Source of the DNA: Ascidia mentula
Taxonomy: Eukaryota > Chordata > Ascidiacea > Phlebobranchia > Ascidiidae
DNA: 64,000 nt
Reading direction: 5' to 3'
Assembly: GCA_947561715.1 (NCBI GenBank)
Contig: OX387200.1
Coordinates: 18,788,501 to 18,852,500, forward strand
Shown piece after piece: positions 36,967 to 48,735 of the stretch; the stretch's first letter is position 1; the number at the start of each line of letters is the position of its first letter. The position numbers were made by a program, and so were the translations under genes. A model generated the notes under the pieces. The model saw only the letters and a program-made list of their open reading frames with translations, made no database searches and was not told the DNA's origin.

Positions 36967-37139
36967 TTTAAAGAACAGAAAACTTTATTCCCAACTGATA
37001 ATTAAGTATCTGGCGAAAACGCACTTTTAGTTGTTTAACGATTTAGTTGTTTAAGTCTTTCCTATAACAAAAGGTAGCAGTTATATTTCACCCTTCATAA
37101 ACTTATTGTTTACATGTTGCGAAAGCTACTTTTTGTTTA

Positions 37140-37545
37140 ACGATGGTGCAAAGCGTATCGAATTGCAAAGCCTTCAATGGAAGTCCAGTTTTTAATTATT
37201 TCACTTTTCTATTCTTTCCAAACCCCGACCTTGTTCAAACCGAGTTTTAAACTAATGCTTGGACGATGAGTTATTGCTTCTTGAATCATATTCAGCATAG
37301 GATTTTTCTTTCTTCTCACTATCTCTTGCTCTCTTTCTTTCTCTCTTTCTCTCTCTCTTTCTCTCTTTTCCCTCTCTCTCTCCCAGCTTAATTCCTACGA
37401 TATTCAACCTCAGTCACTTCACATTAAGAAAACCATGTAAAATCGGAAAACAAATTTGGGATCATTGTTTATTGCGCCAGCAAAGTCATGATACATTTAT
37501 CAATATATATTAACTACATTGTGCACGGCATTAGTGCGCCTTGTA
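37140..37545. repeat. Array repeat block with CT-rich tract (copy 1)
   Basis: A block of about 400 bp recurs five times in the array. It comprises GCAAAGCGTATCGAATTGC, TTTCCAAACCCCGACCTTG, a CT microsatellite, TTCAACCTCAGTCACTTCAC and TTGTTTATTGCGCCAGCAAA. The pyrimidine tract here lies at about 37310-37387. Just beyond it is a CTGATGA ... GAAA motif near 37558. Confidence 0.75.
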
Positions 37546-38273
37546 GAGGCTGATATCTGATGAAACAAGAGGTACTCGCGAAAGCTAGTGTACTTTAGAA
37601 TACAAAAGTCAGTCTTCTTAAAGAGTGCCAAGCCAAGAGAATTCAATACTGAAACACAAGGAAATTGCAAATATCAAACAATGGAACAGCAACATAATGG
37701 TCTGTGAGTTTAATCAAATTTTGTTGAAAGTTTTTTGCATCATTCAGAAATCCTTACAATCAATAGCTTACCAAGTTGGTGTGGCGTACAGTGCAACATC
37801 ACCATAAAGAAAATATGTGTTTGGATTTGCCAATAGGCTGGTTGTTAAAATCGGATATACATCCTGGATGCTTGTTGTTATCAATACAAAGCAGTAGCAT
37901 TGTTTAAAGTCACAACAATATACAGTTACAAATCACGGCGGATGCCGCTTGAGTTAATGCATACACGGAAACGGCACTGATGGCATTGTATTGTTATTGG
38001 ATAAGAGGTTTCCTCCTTTACTGTAAACAGCTATTGGTATAACCTTGCATATGCTCGACTTGGTTCTAACGAGGCATTCGTGAGTCCCGTATTACTGAAG
38101 TTGTAGGTAACGATTTTGGACAAAATTTTCAAATATAATTTTTTGTATTGGGACAAAATCGTACAGATTAAAAACATTCTGGACTTGTTTTTGAATACAG
38201 AAAATATGTTTTTTTGTAAAACATACATGTTCTTATCTTTACCACTGGAATCAGCTTTCATTATCATGCTTAC
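37546..38273. other. Array-proximal region without a clear gene
   Basis: No complete gene was recognised. Reverse-strand frames at 38031-38273 continue from the exon below but could not be joined in phase. Confidence 0.35.
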
Positions 38274-38413
38274 CTTAAACCAGGGTTTCTCAAACTGTGA
38301 ATCAAGCTCTTGTATGTTATACCACTCGGCATATTCCCCCATGACACTCAGTTTTCCTTGTCTCGTTTCAAAGAGTGACGCTACAAATTCTGACTCCTTG
38401 TCAAACGCAGACC
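38274..38413 (-). CDS. Isolated exon of an unrecognised protein
   Basis: A 140-bp frame sits between TGCCTAG and AAG|GTAAGC on the reverse strand. It encodes FDKESEFVASLFETRQGK, then GEYAEWYNIQEL and a terminal KPWFK. Both splice sites are good. I could not join it with confidence to neighbours, though it probably belongs downstream of the minisatellite gene M. No family was recognised. Confidence 0.35.
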
Positions 38414-38859
38414 CTAGGCATTTGTTTCTTTGTTGTTGGTAGCAATAAAATGTTTTTACTTCATGAAATCTACCTAACCAGCAACACTTCTTTCACGTGA
38501 CACAAGTTAACCTTCAATTCAATTTTAAATGTTACTAGAATAGATTTCCATTTGAATAAGAACAGAAGATGCTCTAATAAAAAGCGAAACATGTATTCTA
38601 AAACTAGAAGCATGGACACAAAGTTGTTCTAGTAACATTTAAAATTTGTTGTTGGTATGATCTTTTGCCCATTGTTAAAGGACGAACCCCATCTTGGATA
38701 GAAATTGTGATGTCAAACGTGATGCATTTGCGGAAATCTCCTCGCATTGAAATAAGATTGACATTTCCATCCCACTGTGAGCTGTTGGATGAATAGTAAG
38801 CAAAGCAGTGGCTCTATCTAACGTATTTTGGTTTTGTGGTTTTTCTATTAAAGAGAACA

Positions 38860-39754
38860 TTCGCACTTACATGCTCAATAACAAAATCTTCAACATTGCG
38901 TTTACACATTCCTTTACACACACGCATCCCTATTATAGTTTTGATAACAAATGACGCCCAGCACTAAAGTAAGAGTAATGAGTAAACTAGAATTGTTTGG
39001 GTGTTATTTTGTTACAAAATATTTGAACCCTCCTCTGTGCCGGATCCATTTTGAACCCGCCTCTGTGCTGGATCCACTCGAACCCGCCTCTGTGCCGGAT
39101 CCACTTGAACCCGCCTCTGTGCCGGATCCACTTGAACCCGCCTCTGTGTCGGAACCATTTGAACCCGCCTCTGTGTTGGATCCACTCGAACCCGCCTCTG
39201 TGCTTGCGATGGTGTCCTTTCGTCGCCGGTCCCTCCCATGGTTCCAGTCACTAGTCTGGTTTAGTACCAACTTTACTTCATTTCCAACAGCTTCATAAGT
39301 ACCACCGACGGATCTGTCCTTACGAATCAATATTATATTCCTGGAACTCCAAAAGCAGTAAAAGACGATCAGCGCCAGTATAATATCTCAAGATCCAGGA
39401 ATATAATTGTATTACTCTTGAATTTTATTTTTTGGTTTGGACTTCTCTTCTTCCTCATACTATTTTACGAAAATTGTTGGTCTAATGTTGGATCCATCAG
39501 TAACTTTATGAAATTTCTTACTGTGGCGCGCAAGCATTTCCTATTTTCTATTTGCGTGGCAATCACTTTTGGATCCCTAAAAAGAAGACCAACTTAATCA
39601 CTGGCAAAACACATTGAAACTGCTCAAGTGTAGTTATAAAACCAACCTACTTTGCACTTTTTAGTAGATCATCCGATTCCTCTTACGTTTTAGCAGGAAA
39701 AAGGCATGGAAACACATTAACGCACGAAATATCCAAGAAATTCCGTGGATAAAT
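38860..39754 (-). CDS. Array gene M, copy 1 (27-bp minisatellite gene, probably degenerate)
   Basis: A 68-bp exon (39754-39687, CVNVFPCLFPAK) joins in phase to a 55-bp exon (39576-39522, DPKVIATQIENRK). Downstream is a frame with a hydrophobic segment (ILALIVFYCFWSS), basic residues, then EAVGNEVKLVLNQ and a Ser/Thr/Gly-rich repeat (unit TEAGSNGSG). About seven 27-bp repeats lie at 39027-39205. A following exon-like piece at about 38875-38930 encodes MRVCKGMCKRNVED before a strong GTAAGT donor. A deletion fuses two exons that are separate in copies 2 and 3. The composition suggests a mucin-like extracellular or membrane protein. The family is unrecognised and the model incomplete. Confidence 0.3.
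39027..39205. repeat. 27-bp coding minisatellite, about 7 units
   Basis: The unit is GAACCCGCCTCTGTGCCGGA plus TCCACTT on the + strand. Because the period is a multiple of three and lacks stops, several frames are open across it; the overlapping + strand frames are shadows. Confidence 0.85.
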
Positions 39755-40066
39755 CTAGTGAAACACCCGATACCCACATTGTGTTGGTACAGGTGAAGGC
39801 AGACATAGCACGGTGATATTTCAGGGATAGTTTCCAATTGGGATACGTGCACGAATACTGATGGTTTTACACATTCCAAAATCTGCACAAGAGCATATAA
39901 GCAAAGTGCACACATTTTGTTTATTATCTTGTACACATTTTGTTTATTATCATGAGAGCAAGTAGTATATGGCGACAGTAATGTTGCAATATGGGGAAAA
40001 TTCTTCGATTTTCAAAGTTTTGTTTACACGACACCAAAATACATGTGCGAAACAGGTGAGGTAACA

Positions 40067-40292
40067 CTAGTTGGTTTCCGCCATTTCGAGTGCCAAGTTG
40101 CTTGTTCTCTTAAGATCCTCGAAAAAGTGACATTTGTTCAGCGCTACGCTATTTCTAATGTCATGAATTTTGTACAGAGACAACAGCAGAACGGCAACAG
40201 TTACCAGCAGGTCAAAAACCAGCAGCACGATGACGTCATCTACCCTCTTGATGGAATACAGCACACAAAACTCGTAAAATGGAATTTCGCAT
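40067..40292 (-). pseudogene. Orphan copy of the pannexin B last exon (copy 1)
   Basis: This 226-bp segment has the same length, 3' splice acceptor and stop as the last exon of pannexin B (50678-50903). It encodes CEIPFYEFCVLYSIKRVDDV through LEMAETN with only a few changes. No other pannexin exon is present in this unit. The orphan exon stays open, so decay is recent or the exon is still used in some transcript. A second, shorter partial copy lies at 40392-40467. Confidence 0.75.
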
Positions 40293-41018
40293 CTAGACGA
40301 AACAAGTAGTGAGTTACATATATGTTGTAAGTCGACCCGAATATGTTGCTGGATTTTTGTGTAGAGAATCGTTTACGTTCAAACAATCTTGCAGAGACAA
40401 TAGCAGAACGGCAACAGTTATCAGCAGGTCAAGAACCAGCAGCACGATGACGTCATCTACCCTTTTAAGCGAAAATGAAAAATCTGTTCCCTGTCGAAAG
40501 TTATTACGGGTTTACCTTTCGGTACACTCGGTATTTTGCAGTCGTTTCGCTTTACTAATGATGGCTTATCTCAGATGAGACAGACATCAGACAGACTTTT
40601 TTTTCTCTTAAGGGCCCGGTGCATAAGCATGAAAAATCACAAATATAATCGTTTATGCGACGCCCAATACCCACGCCATCCAATCAAAGAACAGGTTTTC
40701 GCTGAGGTAAAATGGCCACAGAGCATCTTCAAAATCGAGGTTAGACAGTGGTAATACCCAATGGGCCGGACCGGTGCACCACCAATACACGAAGGTAGTG
40801 ACAAAATGTAAAACGCTTTTTCTATAATTTCTCGTTTGTCATTTTCTTAACATGATTTGTTGACGAACGGATTTCGGCGTTAGAAAAGTCACTTAACGTC
40901 ATCATACGTTCAGATAATCTTCACTATATATTATAACGAACAACAAGAGTAAACACAAACTACACAAATAACCGTTTTAGTTTCTACGCAATAAGTGTGT
41001 AACTACAGTCTGGCAAAT
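40293..41018. other. Array spacer
   Basis: It holds a nested partial copy of the pannexin last exon (40392-40467). The 40800-41018 part matches 36000-36286 and 46150-46381, downstream of the other stefins. No further gene was seen. Confidence 0.5.
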
Positions 41019-41723
41019 TTAAAAGTTTGTGATTTCGTCGTCTTCAGTATGGCCTTCCTGCATGCCAAGAAATTCAAATCCTTGGTGTTCCAGTTTTTCC
41101 CATATTTTAATGACGATATAACCGTCTTTGTCAGTTTGCACCTGGGTTAGAGCAATAGTGTTGTGACAAAGGGAATTACACCTGAATAAAGTCACATGTT
41201 CAATTGGTTTTCTGCTTTACACATTGGTTTGAAAGTGGTCGGAGCTTGTATCTTACCTTCATATAATAGATAGCTCCCTCTACGACCTGTGATCGGTAAG
41301 TATGAGCACGAAAAATGACGAACGGTGGCGATAAGGTCAACACATTTGTTCTAAACTGAAAAATATTGAATATGAAACTGCGTGCTTTAACTATACGACC
41401 AATAATAATACCATGTCTGCGATGTTCTGCAATTGGGCATTCGCTGTCATTAAGAGGCCCAAGCCACCGATCTGAAAAAAGTGTGGAACAACACTTATTT
41501 TTTTTATACCACAACCGTTGACATATTTTCTATATAGTTGTTGGGCAACCGCAATCAGATTTATGATTGCAAAAGAATATTTGGTTGTTAGCCAACTATT
41601 TCCAGGCCTTTTTTGAATGATAAAAACAGACATTTTTTTTGTGGTAAACACTCTTTAAAAATAAAAATCATTTACTATTTGCTGTTGACAGTCCTTGACG
41701 ATGCTTGTCTTATAAGTTGACAT
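41019..41723 (-). CDS. Stefin (cystatin B type) inhibitor (stefin C)
   Basis: Exons 41723-41676, 41471-41412, 41355-41257 and 41141-41019 have the same sizes and phase as stefin B and give 109 residues. It starts MSTYKTSIVKDCQQQI. The inhibitory loop is QVVEG (YRSQVVEGAIYYMK), and the end is EGHTEDDEITNF. Glu in the loop differs from the Asn of stefin B and the Ala of stefin A. It is expected to inhibit cytosolic papain-like proteases. Confidence 0.85.
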
Positions 41724-41859
41724 TTAAAAGAACAGAAAACTTTATTGTAAACTGGTTAGTATCTGGCGAAAACGCATTAGACTTTTCTATAAAACGTAGC
41801 AGTTTTATTTCACCCTTCGTAAACTTGATGTTTGTATGTTGCAAAACGTACTTATTGTT

Positions 41860-42235
41860 GTTTAACGATAGTGCAAAGCCTATCGAATTGCGAAAGCCTT
41901 CAACGAAAGTCCTGTTTTGATTTATTTCACTTTTCTGTTCCTTCCAAACCCCGACCTTGCTCAAACCAAGTTTTAAACTGACGCTAACATAGGATTCTTT
42001 TTACTTCTTTCTCTCTCTTTCTCTTTCCTCCTCTCTCCTCTTTCTCCTCTCCCCCTCTCTCTCTCTCTCTCTCTCCCAGCTTCATTCCTATGATATTCAA
42101 CCTCAGTCACTTCACATTAAGAAAACCATGTAAAAACGAAAAACACATTTGGGATCATTGTTTATTGCGCCAGCAAAGTCATGATACATTTATCCGTATA
42201 TATAAACAACATTGTGCACGGCATTAATGCGCCTT
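41860..42235. repeat. Array repeat block with CT-rich tract (copy 2)
   Basis: Same block as at 37140-37545; the pyrimidine tract is at about 42005-42076. Here the block runs directly into the last exon of X5, so it supplies that gene's 3' flank. Confidence 0.75.
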
Positions 42236-42861
42236 CTACTTTTTGAATATGTAGAGGTTTTGTTCTTGGACCTCGTCTGAGAACTTTTTCTTATTGCCGT
42301 CGGTCAGCTGCATAACTCCTGTTTTCAAGCTCTCGTCAGGAGTAAAGAAAAACGGAGGATCAGCTGAAAAGAAATGGTTTCAAAATTTTGTCATTTCTAC
42401 CGACCATTACTGGCGGTAAATCTATATTTAATAAACATACAATAAGGTTAATTACATAAACAACTTGAAAACTTATTGTGGATGATTTAACGAAAAGCGC
42501 ATTATTTAAGTTGCGCAAAAATATCGTAATATGAATTTCAATTACGTTGTCCAAGCGCATATCGATGTACTGCAGGCACGGTTTTTAACCAAATCTCTTT
42601 ATCGTGCAAAATTTGTTTGAAAGAAACTCAGAGCTATATGTCCGGGCTTTTACCTCCCAATACTTGTGCTATGTTGGCGTTCATCATTTGTTCAAAGTTG
42701 GTCGCATCCAACGCGGATTGGACAAATGTGGAGTCCATCGCTATACTTGTCCCATTCTCTAAAAGTATAGGATCGTTTAAGTTTAGTAGTCTAATCTGGT
42801 GCACCAATCTGTAGCACATTCAGATGCTTGAAAACTTACTCTCGATGAAAACTGATTTCAT
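42236..42861 (-). CDS. Small protein of unrecognised family X (X5)
   Basis: Exons 42861-42840, 42758-42654 and 42363-42236 (22, 105 and 128 bp) join in phase to 84 residues. It starts MKSVFIEKNGTSIAMD, with FVQSALDATNFEQMMN in the middle. The last exon is ADPPFFFTPDESLKTG, GNKKKF and QNLYIFKK. It is nearly identical to X6 in the next array unit. Confidence 0.75.
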
Positions 42862-42989
42862 TTTCCCTCTTGTAGTTGTTGTACGTTGTATGTTTGGAAA
42901 ACAGTATAGTTTACACTAACACTGAAACACAAGAAAGTTGCAAATATCAAGCAATGGTCTGTGAGTTCAATCAAGTCGCAAAATTTACT

Positions 42990-43390
42990 TTTGTTTGTTT
43001 AACGATAGTGCAAAGCGTATCGAATTGCGAAAGCCTTCAACGAAAGTCCAGTTTTGAATAATTTCACTTTTCTCTTCCTTCCAAACCCCGACCTTGTTCA
43101 AACCGAGTTTTAAACTAATGCTTGGACGATGAGTTATTGCTTCTTAAATCATATTCAACATAGAATTCTACTTTCTTCTTTCTCTCTCTCTTTCTCTTGC
43201 TCTTTCTCCTCTCTCTCTCTCTTTCTCCCAGCTTCATTCCTACGATATTCAACCTCAGTCACTTCACACTAAGAAAACCATGTAAAATCGGAAAACAAAT
43301 TTGGAATTATTGTTTATTGCGCCAGCAAAGTCATGATACATTTATCCGTATATATTAACTACATTGTGCACGGCATTAATGAGCCTACTA
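42990..43390. repeat. Array repeat block with CT-rich tract (copy 3)
   Basis: Same block as at 37140-37545, with a pyrimidine tract at about 43168-43230. It is followed at 43400-43430 by CTGATGA, a perfect 5-bp stem GCGAG/CTCGC, and GAAA. Confidence 0.75.
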
Positions 43391-43559
43391 GAGGCTGACA
43401 TCTGATGAAGCGAGAGGTACTCGCGAAAGTTAGTGTACTTTAGAATACAAAAGTCAGTCTTCTTAAAGGACCTATATGGGTATTAAATTGAAGAAATCCT
43501 GTTTTCAAGGCCCTCTGCTGTAATGCATTTGGTTTTTATGTTAAAGAGAACATTCGCAC

Positions 43560-45125
43560 TTACATGCTCAATAACAAAACTTCCAACATTGCATTTACAC
43601 ATTCCTTTACACACACACATCCCTATTATAGTTTTAACAGCAAATGACGCCCAGCACTAAAGTAAGAGTAATGAGTAAACCAGAATTGTTTGGGTGTTAT
43701 TTTGTTACAAAATACTTGAACCCTCCTCTGTGCCGGATCTATTTGACCCTGCCTCTGTGCCGGATCCATTTGAACCCGCCTCTGTGCCGGATCCATTTGA
43801 ACCCGCCTCTGTGCCGGAACCATTTGAACCTGCCTCTGTGCCGGATCCATTTGACCCTGCCTCTGTGCCGGATCCATTTGAACCTGCCTCTGTGCCGGAT
43901 CCATTTGAACCTGCCTCTGTGCCGGATCCATTTGAACCTGCCTCTGTGCCGGATCCATTTGAACCCGCCTCTGTGCCGGATCCATTTGAACCTGCCTCTG
44001 TGCTGGATCCACTCGAACCTGCCTCTGTGCTTGCGATGGTGTCCTTTCGTCGCCGGTCCCTCCCATGGTTCCAGCCACTAGTCTGGCTTAGTACCAACTT
44101 TACTTCATTTCCAACAGCTTCATAAGAACTATTTTTAAATGTGGTGTACTGCAGTATTTCTGAAACAAATACAATGACTTATCAATCTACTTTTAAACTG
44201 TGTCTATTCATTGATAACTGATACAGTACAAATCACAAAAAAGCACACAAATAACAATAGTAACCATATGATAAGCAGACCTAAAAGGGTCGAAACAGTG
44301 GCCATCTGTCTGCAGCTTATACACAATTCATATTATTGGCTCCACATTGCTTATCATATGATTATTGTGACACGGGGCCTGACGGCACTATTGGTTGAGC
44401 TTTGCTTGGCCATAGTGTTTCCACCTTGTTTTCTCCGTTTTGGTGCCCAGCGGATGACGGTGATTGTATATAGTCACCACAAAGTGGAAGTCTTTGCTTG
44501 GCCGTTTGGTCAGCAAAGTCGTCTGATAGTCACACCAACAGTGGCCATCTGTCTGCAGCTTATACACAACAATAGTAGCCTCCATTCCAAAGATAAAATA
44601 TATACTGCTTACTTGACAAAATTAAATGAATTGTATGATTCTTAACAGAGAAAATGTCACAAGTGACTGCAGGAATCAGCCTGTGCAAGTCGGTGACCGA
44701 CGGATCTGTCCTTACGAATCAATATTATATTCCTGGAACTCCAAAAGGAGTAAAAGACGATCAGCGCCAGTATAATATCTCAAGATCCAGGAATATAATT
44801 GTATTATTCTTGAATTTTATTTTTTGGTTTGGCCTTCTCTTCTTCCCCATGCTAATGTTGGATCCATCAGTAACCTTATAAAATTTCTTACTGTGGCGCG
44901 CAAGCATTTCCTATTTTCTATTTGCGTTACAATCACTTTTGGATCCCTAAAAAGAAGACCAACTTAATCACTGGCAAAACACATTGAAACTGCTCAAGTG
45001 TAGCTATAAAACCAACCTACTTTGCACTTTTTAGTAGATCATCCGATTCCTCTTACGTTTTAGCAGGAAAAAGGCATGGAAACACATTAACGCACGAAAT
45101 ATCCAAGAAATTCCGTGGATAAATC
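43560..45125 (-). CDS. Array gene M, copy 2 (27-bp minisatellite gene)
   Basis: Same plan as copy 1, but exons are kept separate. A CVNVFPCLFPAK exon lies near 45057-45124 and a DPKV exon near 44940. Further small exons can be joined in phase to an exon near 44128 (acceptor TTTCAG) that encodes FKNSSYEAVGNEVKLVLS, NHGRDRRRKD and then the TEAGSNGSG repeat. The repeat array is the longest here, about 12 units (43725-44034). A downstream exon piece near 43570-43625 encodes CKGMCKCNVGSFVIEH, an EGF-like cysteine spacing, ahead of a GTAAGT donor. An intron carries the hammerhead repeat at 44285-44575. Joining is tentative and the function unknown. Confidence 0.3.
43725..44034. repeat. 27-bp coding minisatellite, about 12 units
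   Basis: Same unit as at 39027-39205, with mostly CCATTT in place of CCACTT. The unit number differs between copies (about 7, 12 and 6) but always in whole 27-bp steps, preserving frame. Confidence 0.85.
44285..44575 (+). repeat. Tandem hammerhead-ribozyme repeat (two decayed ribozymes about 240 bp apart)
   Basis: The first ribozyme remnant keeps GAAAC (44292-44296), stem III ACAG/CTGT around TGGCCAT, the cleavage triplet GTC (44308-44310) and stem I 3' strand TGCAGCT. Its CTGATGA box is changed. The second (about 44525-44570) keeps stem III, GTC and TGCAGCT but has lost the catalytic core. The layout of ribozyme, spacer, ribozyme recalls retrozymes and Penelope-like retroelements. It lies in an intron of gene M copy 2, on the opposite strand. 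Confidence 0.6.
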
Positions 45126-45436
45126 TAGTGAAACACCCGATACCCACATTGTGTTGGTACAGGTGAAGGCAGACATAGCACGGTGATGTTTCAGGGATAG
45201 TTTCCAATTGGAATACGTGCACGAATACTGATGGTTTTACACATTCCAAATTCTGCACAGGAGCATATAAGCAAAGTGCACACATTTTGTTTATTATTTT
45301 GTACACATTTTGTTTGTTATCATCAGAGCAAGTAGTATATGGCGACAGTAATGTTGCATTATGAGGAAAATTCTTCTATTTTCAAAGTTTTGTTTACACG
45401 ACACCAAAATACATGTGCGAAACAGGTTGGGTAACA

Positions 45437-45653
45437 CTAGTTGGTTTCCGCCATTTCGAGTGCCAAGTTGCTTGTTCTCTTAAGATCCTCGAAAAAGTGA
45501 CATTTGTTCAGCGCTACGCTATTTCTAATGTCATGAATTTTGTACAGAGACAACAGCAGAACGGCAACAGTTACCAGCAGGTCAAAAACCAGCAGCACGA
45601 TGACGTCATCTACCCTCTTGATGGAATACAACTCGTAAAATGGAGTTTCGCAT
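45437..45653 (-). pseudogene. Orphan copy of the pannexin B last exon (copy 2)
   Basis: It matches 50678-50903 but is 9 bp shorter (217 bp). It loses three residues (CEIPFYEFCVL becomes CETPFYEL), including a conserved extracellular-loop cysteine. The rest is open to the same stop. No other pannexin exons occur in the unit. A nested partial copy lies at 45753-45829. Confidence 0.75.
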
Positions 45654-46381
45654 CTAGACGAAACAAGTAGTGAGTTACTTATATGTTGTAAGTCGACCCG
45701 AATATGTTGCTGGATTTTTGTGTACAGAAATGGTTAACGTTCAAACAATCTTGCAGAGACAATAGCAGAACGGCAACAGATATCAGCAGGTCAAGAACCA
45801 GCAGCACGATGACGTCATCTACCCTCTTAAGCAAAAATGAAAAATCTGTTCCCTGTCGAAAGTTATTACGGGTTTACCTTTTCGGTACGCCCGGTATTTT
45901 GCAGTCGTTTCGCTTTACTAATGATGGCTTATCTCAGATGAGACAGACATCGGACAGACATTTCTTTCTCTTAAGGGCCCGGTGCATAAGCATGAAAAAT
46001 CACAAATATAATCGTTTATGCGACGCCCAATACCCACGCCGTCCAATCAAAGAACAGGTTTTCGCTGAGGTAAAATGACCACAGAGCATCTTTAAAATCG
46101 AGGTTAGACAGTGGTAATACCCAATGGGCCGGACCGGTGCACCACCAATACACGAAGGTAGTGACAAAATGTAAAACGCTTTTTCTATAATTTCTCGTTT
46201 GTCATTTTCTTAACATCATTTGTTGACGAGCGGATTTGGGCGTCAGAAAAGTCACTTAACGTCATCATACGTTGAGATAATTTTCACTATATATTATAAC
46301 GAACAACAAGAGTAAACACAAACTACACAAATAACCGTTTTAGTTTCTACGCAATAAGTGTGTAACTACAGTCTGGCAAAT
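45654..46381. other. Array spacer
   Basis: Close match to 40293-41018, including the partial pannexin exon copy. No further gene was seen. Confidence 0.5.
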
Positions 46382-47085
46382 TTAAAAGTTTGTGATTTCG
46401 TCGTCTTCAGTATGGCCTTCCTGCATGCCAAGAAATTCAAATCCTTGGTGTTCCAGTTTTTCCCATATTTTAATGACGATATAACCGTCTTTGTTAGTTT
46501 GCACCTGGGTTAGAGCAATAGTGTTGTGACAAAGGGAATTACACCTGAATAAAGTCACATGTTCAATTGGTTTTCTGCTTTACACAATGGTTTGAAAGTG
46601 GTCGGAGCTTGTATCTTACCTTCATATAATAGATAACTCCCTCTACGACCTGTGATCGGTAAGTATGAGCACGAAAAATGACGAACGGTGGCGATAAGGT
46701 CAACACATTTGTTCTAAACTGAAAAATATTGAATATGAAACTGCGTGCTTTAACTATACGACCAATAATAATACCATGTCTGCGATGTTCTGCAATTGGG
46801 CATTCGCTGTCATTAAGAGGCCCAAGCCACCGATCTGAAAAAAGTGTGGAACAACACTTATTTTTTTATACCACAACCGTTGACATATTTTCTGTATAGT
46901 TGTTGGGCAACCGCAATCAGATTTATGATTGCAAAAGAATATTTGGTTGTTAGCCAACTATTTCCAGGCCTTTTTTGAATGATAAAAACTGACAATTTTT
47001 TTGTGGTAAACACTCTTTAAAAATAAAAATCATTTACTATTTGCTGTTGACAGTCCTTGACGATGCTTGTCTTATAAGTTAACAT
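46382..47085 (-). CDS. Stefin (cystatin B type) inhibitor (stefin D)
   Basis: Exons 47085-47038, 46834-46775, 46718-46620 and 46504-46382 give 109 residues in the same phase-0 four-exon plan. It is nearly identical to stefin C. Visible differences include MLTYK for MSTYK at the start and VQTNKDG for VQTDKDG in exon 4. The inhibitory loop QVVEG and the C-terminus EGHTEDDEITNF are kept. This is the most recent stefin duplication in the array. Confidence 0.85.
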
Positions 47086-47219
47086 TTAAAAGAACAGAAA
47101 ACTTTATTGTAAACTGGTTAGTATCTGGCGAAAACGCATTAGACTTTTCTATAAAACGTAGCAGTTTTATTTCACCCTTTGTAAACTTGTTGTTTGTATG
47201 TTGCAAAATTTACTTTTAG

Positions 47220-47597
47220 TTGTTTAACGATAGTGCAAAGCCTATCGAATTGCGAAAGCCTTCAACGAAAGTCCTGTTTTGATTTATTTCACTTTTCTGT
47301 TCCTTCCAAACCCCGACCTTGCTCAAACCAAGTTTTAAACTGACGCTAACATAGGATTCTTTTTACTTCCTTCTCTCTCTTTCTCTTTCCTCCTCTCTCC
47401 TCTTTCTCCTCTCCCCCCCTCTCTCTCTCTCTCTCTCCCAGCTTCATTCCTATGATATTCAACCTCAGTCACTTCACATTAAGAAAACCATGTAAAAACG
47501 AAAAACAAATTTGGGATCATTGTTTATTGCGCCAGCAAAGCCATGATACATTTATCCGTATATATAAACTACATTCTGCACGGCATTAGTGCGCCTT
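47220..47597. repeat. Array repeat block with CT-rich tract (copy 4)
   Basis: Same block as at 41860-42235, with a pyrimidine tract at about 47368-47440. It runs into the last exon of X6. Confidence 0.75.
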
Positions 47598-48223
47598 CTA
47601 CTTTTTGAATATGTAGAGGTTTTGTTCTTGGACCTCGTCTGAGAACTTTTTCTTATTGCCGTCGGTCAGCTGCAAAACTCCTGTTTTCATGCTCTCGTCA
47701 GGAGTAAAGAAAAACGGAGGATCAGCTGAAAAGAAATGGTTTCAAAAATTTGTCATTTCTACCGATCATTACTGGCGGTAAATCTATATTTAGAAAACAC
47801 ACAATAAGGTTAATTACATAAAAACCTTGAAAACTTATTGTTGATGATTTAACGAAAAGCGCATTAATTAAGTTGCGCAGAAATATCGTAATATGAATTT
47901 CAATCACGTTGTCCAAGCGCATATCGATGTACTGCAGGCACGGTTTTTAACCAAATCTCTTTATCGTGCAAATTTTGTTTGAAAGAAACTTAGAGCTATA
48001 TGTCCGGGCTTTTACCTTCCAATACTAGTGCTATGTTGGCGTTCATCATTTGTTCAAAGTTGGTCGCATCCAACGCGGATTGGACAAATGTGGAGTCCAT
48101 CGCTATACTTGTCCCATTCTCTAAAAGTATAGGATCGTTTAAGTTTAGTAGTCTAATCTGGTGCACCAATCTGTAGCACATTCAGATGCTTGAAAACTTA
48201 CTCTCGATGAAAACTGATTTCAT
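47598..48223 (-). CDS. Small protein of unrecognised family X (X6)
   Basis: Exons 48223-48202, 48120-48016 and 47725-47598 (22, 105 and 128 bp) join in phase to 84 residues. It starts MKSVFIEKNGTSIAMD. Exon 2 ends ANIALVLE and exon 3 reads TPDESMKTGVLQLTDG, against ANIAQVLG and DESLKTGVMQ in X5. The stop follows NLYIFKK. No localisation signal was seen. Confidence 0.75.
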
Positions 48224-48354
48224 TTTCCCTCTTGTAGTTGTTGTACGTTGTATGTTTGGAAAACAGTATAGTTTACACTAACACTGAAACACAAGAAAGT
48301 TGCAAATATCAAGCAATGGTCTGTGACGTCAATCGAGTCGCAAAATTTACTTTT

Positions 48355-48735
48355 ATTTGTTTAACGACAGTGCAAAGCGTATCGAATTGCGAATGGAAGT
48401 CCAGTTTTGATTTATTTTACTTTTCTCTTTCTTCCAAACCCCGACCTTGTTCAAACCGAGATTCAAACTAATGCTTGGACGATGAGTTATTGCTTCTTAA
48501 ATCATATTCAACATAGAATTCTTCTTTCTTCTTTCTCTCTCTTTTTCTCTTGCTCTTTCTCCTCTCTCTCTCTCTCTCCCAGCTTCATTCCTACGATATT
48601 CAACCTCAGTCACTTCACATTAAGAAAACCATGTAAAATCGGAAAACAAATTTGGGATCATTGTTTATTGCGCCAGCAAAGTCATGATACATTTATCCGT
48701 ATATATTAACTACATTGTGCACGGCATTAATGAGC
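48355..48735. repeat. Array repeat block with CT-rich tract (copy 5)
   Basis: Same block as at 42990-43390, with a pyrimidine tract at about 48525-48588. It is followed near 48752 by the CTGATGA, GCGAG/CTCGC stem and GAAA motif. Confidence 0.75.

Noticed and set aside
39051..44125. Several overlapping forward frames rich in Pro, Leu, Cys or Asp-Pro-Phe-Glu-Pro-Ala-Ser
   Set aside because: They exist only because a 27-bp repeat without stops is open in many frames. The reverse-strand frame is the one that links to spliced exons.
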